From an uncultured Cellvibrionales bacterium (lineage in GTDB: Bacteria; Pseudomonadota; Gammaproteobacteria; Pseudomonadales; Porticoccaceae), in contig CAJWCO010000030.1 in the NCBI GenBank assembly GCA_913031145.1, positions 1 through 32,398 on the forward strand: DNA of 32,398 bases. Direction: 5' to 3'. Shown piece after piece: positions 28,521 to 32,398 of this stretch. A program made the position numbers and the translations under genes. The notes under the pieces were generated by a model. That model did no database searches and was not told where the DNA came from. It worked only from the letters and a program-made list of their open reading frames with translations. Positions within the stretch are counted from its first letter, which is position 1. The number at the start of each line of letters is the position of its first letter.

Positions 28521-29092
28521 GCGTTTTCACACGGCACTTTGATATACATTTTTTAGAGTCGCAAAAAAGCCCCGAAAAATTTGTTTAAGGCGTTGCTCAC
28601 GCTCAACGCCGGGGTTCCTGTAGAGTTTTTTACCAGCAAAAAAAGTGTGTCTAACAAGTCTTCCGAAGGTCTTCAAGCCACACGCGAGTTGCGCAAAATA
28701 AACCATTACGTCAATACGTCGTGTTGTAAAAAGGCCGGCTAAAAAGCACTGTGGTGCGCGCGGCAGTTGTGGGCAAATACGACAGCCATAATGAGTTTGA
28801 CAATCATTAAGGGGACTCTTTCTGTGGGTGGATTGTCTGAGCTATTGCGCTTTGTTGCCGTTAAAGAGCGATGGGTGATAGCCAATGAATACCTCGTTAC
28901 CAACACATTTGCATTGCGGATAAAAGAGCACGTAGACTGCTTTTTTTGTGGGCACTCTTTGACCATGACCAGTCCGATGGCATGCCTGCTGTCGCGCGCG
29001 CTTTGGTAACGTGGTTTTGGTGACAAGGCAGAGAGCCAAACTCGGTTTGTTGAGTCACAATGAGTTTTATTTTGCGGGTGGGTAAAGTACAC
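28521..29092. other. 572-bp stretch without a convincing gene
   Basis: This region holds a strong nested hairpin (28570-28614) and several small frames that lack good starts. The best plus-strand frame, 28791-29009 (72 codons, MSLTIIKGTLSVGG, later VDCFFCGHS), has no ribosome binding site. A minus-strand frame at 28739-29158 runs into the neighbouring gene and looks non-coding. I recognise no family on either strand. It could be a decayed gene or hold a small RNA. Confidence 0.5.
28563..28614 (-). terminator. Nested hairpin with T-run, terminator-like on the minus strand
   Basis: GGCGTTG (28589-28595) pairs with CAACGCC (28604-28610), and outside it CCCC (28570-28573) pairs with GGGG (28611-28614). 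Read on the minus strand the outer stem is followed by a single C and then a run of six T (plus-strand A at 28563-28568), like an intrinsic terminator. No minus-strand gene is seen upstream of it. It also lies just after cysH, which it might insulate from transcription in either direction. Confidence 0.5.
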
Positions 29093-30088
29093 ATGGCGAC
29101 TATGAAGTATGTAGATATCACAGCAAGTGGCGCAGCCGAACAGATGTTTGTGAAGCATGGAGCAATCCCTCGATGTTGTGCGAATGACGTATTGGTCAAG
29201 GTGATTGCCTGCGGCGTAAACCGACCTGACGTTTTACAGCGCATGGGTTTGTATGCGCCACCGCCAAATGCATCGCCAATATTGGGTTTGGAAGTGGCTG
29301 GCGAGGTGATTGCCGTAGGCAAAGATGTAACGAGTTGGTCTGTGGGTGATCGCGTGTGTGCACTGTGTAATGGTGGAGGTTACGCTGAATTTGTTGCGGT
29401 GCCCGCAGGGCAGTGCCTACCCATTCCAGAGGGTTTGAGCGCAGTCGAGGCGGCGAGCTTACCCGAGACATTTTTTACGGTTTGGTCAAATGTCTTTCAG
29501 CGCGCGCAGTTGCGCCAAGGCGAAAGTTTGTTGGTGCATGGCGGAACCAGTGGGATTGGCGTGGCGGCGATTCAACTGTGCAACGCCATGGGAGCCCGAG
29601 TTTTTGCGACCGCGCGCAGCGCAGAAAAAAGTGCAACATGCGAAATGCTTGGTGCAGAACGCGCGGTCGATACGAGTCAGCAAGATTTCGTAACCCAGAT
29701 TATGACACTGACGCAGGGTCACGGAGTTGATGTAATTTTGGATATGGTTGGCGGCACGTATCTGCAAAAAAATATAGCGTGTGCGGCCGAAGATGCACGG
29801 GTGGTGAGCATTGCTTGTTTGGAGGGTGCGCGCACCGAAGTGGATTTAATGCAAATCATTCGAAAACGCTTAATGCTAACCGGGTCCTTGTTACGCCCAC
29901 AAAGCGCCGATACCAAAGCATTGATTGCTTCTCAGCTTAAACAGCAGGTATGGCCGTTACTGGTAAGTCGACGAATAGTACCCCGTATAGACACAGTCTT
30001 TTGCTTAGCTGATGTGGTCGAGGCGCATCGCTTGATGGAGAGCGGTCAGCATGTTGGTAAGATCGTTTTAGAGGTTTGCAGTGACTGA
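29093..30088 (+). CDS. NAD(P)H quinone oxidoreductase, PIG3 family
   Basis: The product is 331 residues from ATG 29093; starts at 29060 (longer) and 29102 are possible. It is a zinc-free medium-chain reductase: CGVNRPDVLQRMGLYAPPPNASPILGLEVAGEV near residue 40, GDRVCALCNGGGYAEF, the nucleotide-binding loop HGGTSGIGVAAIQL near residue 150, and GKIVLEV at the C terminus. The NRPD-LQR-G-Y-PPP-G pattern is that of the PIG3/quinone oxidoreductase group. It reduces quinones with NAD(P)H. It converges with the NSS transporter gene, the stops being 13 bases apart. Confidence 0.92.
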   Translation: MATMKYVDITASGAAEQMFVKHGAIPRCCANDVLVKVIACGVNRPDVLQRMGLYAPPPNASPILGLEVAGEVIAVGKDVTSWSVGDRVCALCNGGGYAEFVAVPAGQCLPIPEGLSAVEAASLPETFFTVWSNVFQRAQLRQGESLLVHGGTSGIGVAAIQLCNAMGARVFATARSAEKSATCEMLGAERAVDTSQQDFVTQIMTLTQGHGVDVILDMVGGTYLQKNIACAAEDARVVSIACLEGARTEVDLMQIIRKRLMLTGSLLRPQSADTKALIASQLKQQVWPLLVSRRIVPRIDTVFCLADVVEAHRLMESGQHVGKIVLEVCSD

Positions 30089-30101
30089 TTTTTTGGTTTG
30101 G

Positions 30102-31451
30102 TTAGCCGGTGACAACGCCATGCGCGAGTATGGCAAGAATAAATAGCGGGCATACGACTTTAATATAGAGCGGCCAAATGCGCCAAAAAAGTCCATTTTC
30201 AATATCGGGACAGCCCTGTTTCAACTCATTTAATAACTGATCACGATGCATAAGCCAACCACAGAATACGCAGAGCATCAGGCTAAGGAGCGGCTGTGCC
30301 CATTCAGTCGTCACGGTAACCACCCAAGCGAACAACGTTGAAAAGTGGTAGGCGATCAAGCCGCTAACGAGGGCAGCCAAAACACCGACTAAAAGGCTCG
30401 CGCGGGGCCGCGACAGACCTTGAGTTTCGACAGCGAAAGAAACTGGAACCTCAAGCATTGAGATGGACGAGGTGAGAGCCGCGATCGACATGAGGGTAAA
30501 AAATGCGAGCGAGACCCATACGCCACTCGCCCCCATGCCAGAAAATAATGTAGGCAAGACGTTAAAAATTAGATCGGGACCTGCAATGAGCGCGCCATCG
30601 TCAGTGTAAATGGTGACGCCGGCATGCTGCGCGGCAAACAAGGCGGGCAGAATCAATAGACCGGCAAGAATTGCCACACTGGTGTCTGCCAATGTTACAA
30701 GCGTGCCGACTAAGGGCAGGTTTTCATCGGCCCTTAAGTACGAGCCATAAACGAGCATGGTGCCAACTCCGAGTGACATCGAGAAAAAGGCTTGTCCCAG
30801 AGCACTCATAATGAGCTGAGGGTTTGCCAGTTGCGTGAAGTCGGGGACAATAAATACCCACAATCCTTCAAATGCTCCGTCTTGTAGCAGTACATAGACA
30901 ATTAAAGCGATTAATAACAGCAAGAGTGACGGCATCAATCGTCGCGACCATGCTTCAATACCATGTTCGATGCCGGCGCTAATTACCCACACGGTTAAAC
31001 CGATAAAGCCGCAAGCAAATAGGATGTTACGCGTTAAACCGAAGGTCACTAACCATTCGGCAAGGGTGTGAAAAGCGAGAGCGTTGGCAAGCGTTGCCAT
31101 GGTATGAGCTAGCATCCAACCGGCAACCAGGCTATAAAAGCACAAAATCATGCTCGCCGTGATAATGCCGGCAAGACCAACGGGCGTGGCAATTTTTGCC
31201 CCACTGGGCGTTGACGCGATCGTATGGAGCGAAGTGACCATGTTTGCACGGCTGTGGCGCCCAACAATGAGTTCTGCAATGAGTGCGGGATATGCCAATG
31301 CAAAGGCTAAAATTAAATACATCAACACAAAGGCAGCGCCGCCATTTTCGGCTGCATTCGTGGGAAAGCCCCAGATATTACCTAGCCCAACGGCAGAACC
31401 CGAGGCGGCTAAAATAAACCCTAAGCGTGATGTAAACTGACCGCGTTGCAT
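30102..31451 (-). CDS. Sodium-dependent transporter, NSS/SNF family
   Basis: The product is 449 residues with about 11-12 membrane segments. The N terminus SRLGFILAASGSAVGLGNIWGFPTNAAENGGAAF is the family signature for membrane segment 1, with the unwound GSAVGLGN sodium site. Bacterial members take up amino acids or related amines with sodium. No neighbour suggests the substrate. It is a single gene with no visible partner. Confidence 0.93.
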   Translation of the reverse strand: MQRGQFTSRLGFILAASGSAVGLGNIWGFPTNAAENGGAAFVLMYLILAFALAYPALIAELIVGRHSRANMVTSLHTIASTPSGAKIATPVGLAGIITASMILCFYSLVAGWMLAHTMATLANALAFHTLAEWLVTFGLTRNILFACGFIGLTVWVISAGIEHGIEAWSRRLMPSLLLLLIALIVYVLLQDGAFEGLWVFIVPDFTQLANPQLIMSALGQAFFSMSLGVGTMLVYGSYLRADENLPLVGTLVTLADTSVAILAGLLILPALFAAQHAGVTIYTDDGALIAGPDLIFNVLPTLFSGMGASGVWVSLAFFTLMSIAALTSSISMLEVPVSFAVETQGLSRPRASLLVGVLAALVSGLIAYHFSTLFAWVVTVTTEWAQPLLSLMLCVFCGWLMHRDQLLNELKQGCPDIENGLFWRIWPLYIKVVCPLFILAILAHGVVTG

Positions 31452-31778
31452 GCAATGTTCCTGCGTGATGCGCTACCTATGTGCGAATATGACCCCAGCA
31501 AGCATTTGAGTGTAGGTTATTTTTTATTTAAATTCGACTGCCAATGTCGGCTGACTTGTAGGCCTTTTCAGCGCTAAATGCCGCTGCGGCGGTTCATTAC
31601 ACGTTTACACTGCGCACCTATAGGCAGTCTGCACAATCGCACATTTCGCTATCGGGATGGATTTTACGCAAATGGCAGATGTTACGTTTTAGTGTTCCTC
31701 TTACTTACCGTCTGACGGGTGGACGATGGGGGGGCAAGCCGCCTAAATTGGCCGGCTAGCGGCTTCAGGTGCTGGTGG
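31452..31778. other. Non-coding stretch between the NSS gene and the small PLA2-like gene
   Basis: I see no gene in these 327 bases. There is an AT-rich patch near 31520 that may hold the NSS promoter, and a hairpin at 31736-31765. Confidence 0.5.
31736..31765 (-). terminator. Hairpin after the small PLA2-like gene
   Basis: AAGCCGC (31736-31742) pairs with GCGGCTT (31759-31765) 14 bases beyond the stop of the gene at 31779. The 16-base loop contains a self-complementary GCCGGC. No T-run follows, so it is a possible rather than a standard terminator. Confidence 0.35.
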
Positions 31779-32192
31779 TTAATCTGTCTCTTTGTTAGCG
31801 CCATTCGCTTGGTTATTGCGGATTTCTTCAATGGTTGCATGCGAGTTGCGATAGTGAAACGAACGTGTGCCACCAAGGCGAACCGCGATAAAAAATAGTC
31901 CACTAAGTACAAACCCAATGGGCGCGGTTAAAAGCCCCAGTGGGGCAGGTTGGCCGATACTGTCTTTTAGCATGGCTCGTAAAAATACTCGGTCGGCGCG
32001 TGCGCGGTCGTGCGCATTACCGCCAACGACATAACTGAAGTCATGCTGACGCCACGCTGTGTGGTTAAAAAATAGCAGGGCAAACGCAGTGACTGCCCTC
32101 CGTAAGCTCTCGGGTAACCATTCAGGGCCCAATCCATTACCGAAATTGGCCTGTTGTTTGGGTGTTAACTCTGTAAAAACGGGTCGCTTCAT
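31779..32192 (-). CDS. Small protein with phospholipase-A2-like His-Asp motif and one membrane segment
   Basis: The product is 137 residues from ATG 32192; a TTG at 32246 would add 18 residues. The segment FNHTAWRQHDFSYVVGGNAHDRARADRVF (about residues 44-72) has the HD-x2-Y-x2-GG-x3-DR-x2-AD-x2-F pattern seen in bacterial proteins with a prokaryotic phospholipase-A2-like fold. The cysteine that often pairs before the tyrosine is a serine here. A single hydrophobic segment follows (LLTAPIGFVLSGLFFIAV, about 83-102). The N terminus has no signal peptide. Function is unknown; lipid hydrolysis is only a possibility. It is divergent from the tmRNA gene, 151 bases away. Confidence 0.7.
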   Translation of the reverse strand: MKRPVFTELTPKQQANFGNGLGPEWLPESLRRAVTAFALLFFNHTAWRQHDFSYVVGGNAHDRARADRVFLRAMLKDSIGQPAPLGLLTAPIGFVLSGLFFIAVRLGGTRSFHYRNSHATIEEIRNNQANGANKETD

Positions 32193-32307
32193 GAAGTTGA
32201 TTTCGAGCCAGTTCGGCGCCACATGGGGGTATACACAGCATAGCAAGTTTTACTCAACAGCAAATTTCGCGTGTGCGTGTTGGTTGGGTTAGAGCGGGGG
32301 TATTCAT

Positions 32308-32335
32308 TACGCGGCCAGTATGGCTGTGATACTAT
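32308..32335 (+). promoter_or_regulatory. Probable promoter of the tmRNA gene
   Basis: TACTAT at 32330-32335 is a good -10 box, eight bases before the first base of the tmRNA. TTACGC at 32308-32313 is a weak -35 with a 16-base spacer. Confidence 0.5.
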
Positions 32336-32343
32336 GCGCACTT

Positions 32344-32398
32344 GGGGGCGTTCTGGATTCGACGCCGGTTACAAAACCTGTGGTGCATGCCGAGATGG
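32344..32398 (+). ncRNA. ssrA: Transfer-messenger RNA, 5' end only
   Basis: The 55 bases up to the window end match the conserved tmRNA start: a G-rich acceptor strand, then TTCTGGATTCGACG, and GGTGCATGCCGAG. These make the 5' half of the tRNA-like domain and the entry to the first helices. The peptide-tag reading frame and 3' half lie outside the window. tmRNA with SmpB frees stalled ribosomes and tags the unfinished protein. Confidence 0.93.

Overview
The window reads as chromosome of a marine-type heterotrophic gammaproteobacterium with base composition near 50% G+C by eye. The pointers are a TonB-receptor-driven glycan locus with no SusC/SusD pair, a queA-tgt-secD-secF cluster, a thioredoxin-type cysH, a bacterial NSS (Na+-symporter) gene and the start of an ssrA (tmRNA) gene. 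I cannot fix the genus from sequence alone. No CRISPR array, insertion sequence, tRNA or rRNA was seen.

Region 1 (1-19746) is a glycan-utilisation locus built around alpha-glucan. A control region at about 3012-3562 separates two divergent arms. The leftward arm holds a cytoplasmic GH13 alpha-glucosidase, a GDSL/SGNH lipoprotein esterase whose start overlaps the GH13 stop by one base, and a CE4-type polysaccharide deacetylase cut by the window edge. The rightward arm is one tightly packed gene string: TonB-dependent receptor, a giant lipoprotein fusing FG-GAP repeats, an ASPIC/UnbV domain and a vanadium-haloperoxidase-like domain, GH97 (SusB-like), GH13 (SusA/neopullulanase-like), GH43, an esterase and an MFS disaccharide transporter. 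A convergent LacI-family regulator closes it. Two copies of a CG-centred palindrome in the control region, 140 bp apart, are the likely operators. The implied flow is receptor uptake through the outer membrane, periplasmic or surface cleavage by GH13/GH97/GH43 and esterases, MFS import, and final cleavage by the cytoplasmic GH13.

Region 2 (19993-25045) is housekeeping: queA and tgt (queuosine tRNA modification) followed by secD and secF. The gene yajC, usually between tgt and secD, is absent; only 85 bp with a TATAAT box lie there.

Region 3 (25124-32398) holds single genes: a crotonase-fold enzyme with isomerase-like active-site features, pyrD, a small DUF6482-like protein, cysH, a 570-bp stretch with a strong nested hairpin but no convincing gene, a PIG3-type quinone oxidoreductase, an NSS transporter, a small protein with a phospholipase-A2-like His-Asp motif, and the 5' end of tmRNA at the right edge.

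The most interesting items are the haloperoxidase fusion lipoprotein inside a glucan locus, the paired operators, and a 34-codon leader reading frame whose stop overlaps the MFS start inside a hairpin, which looks like translational coupling.
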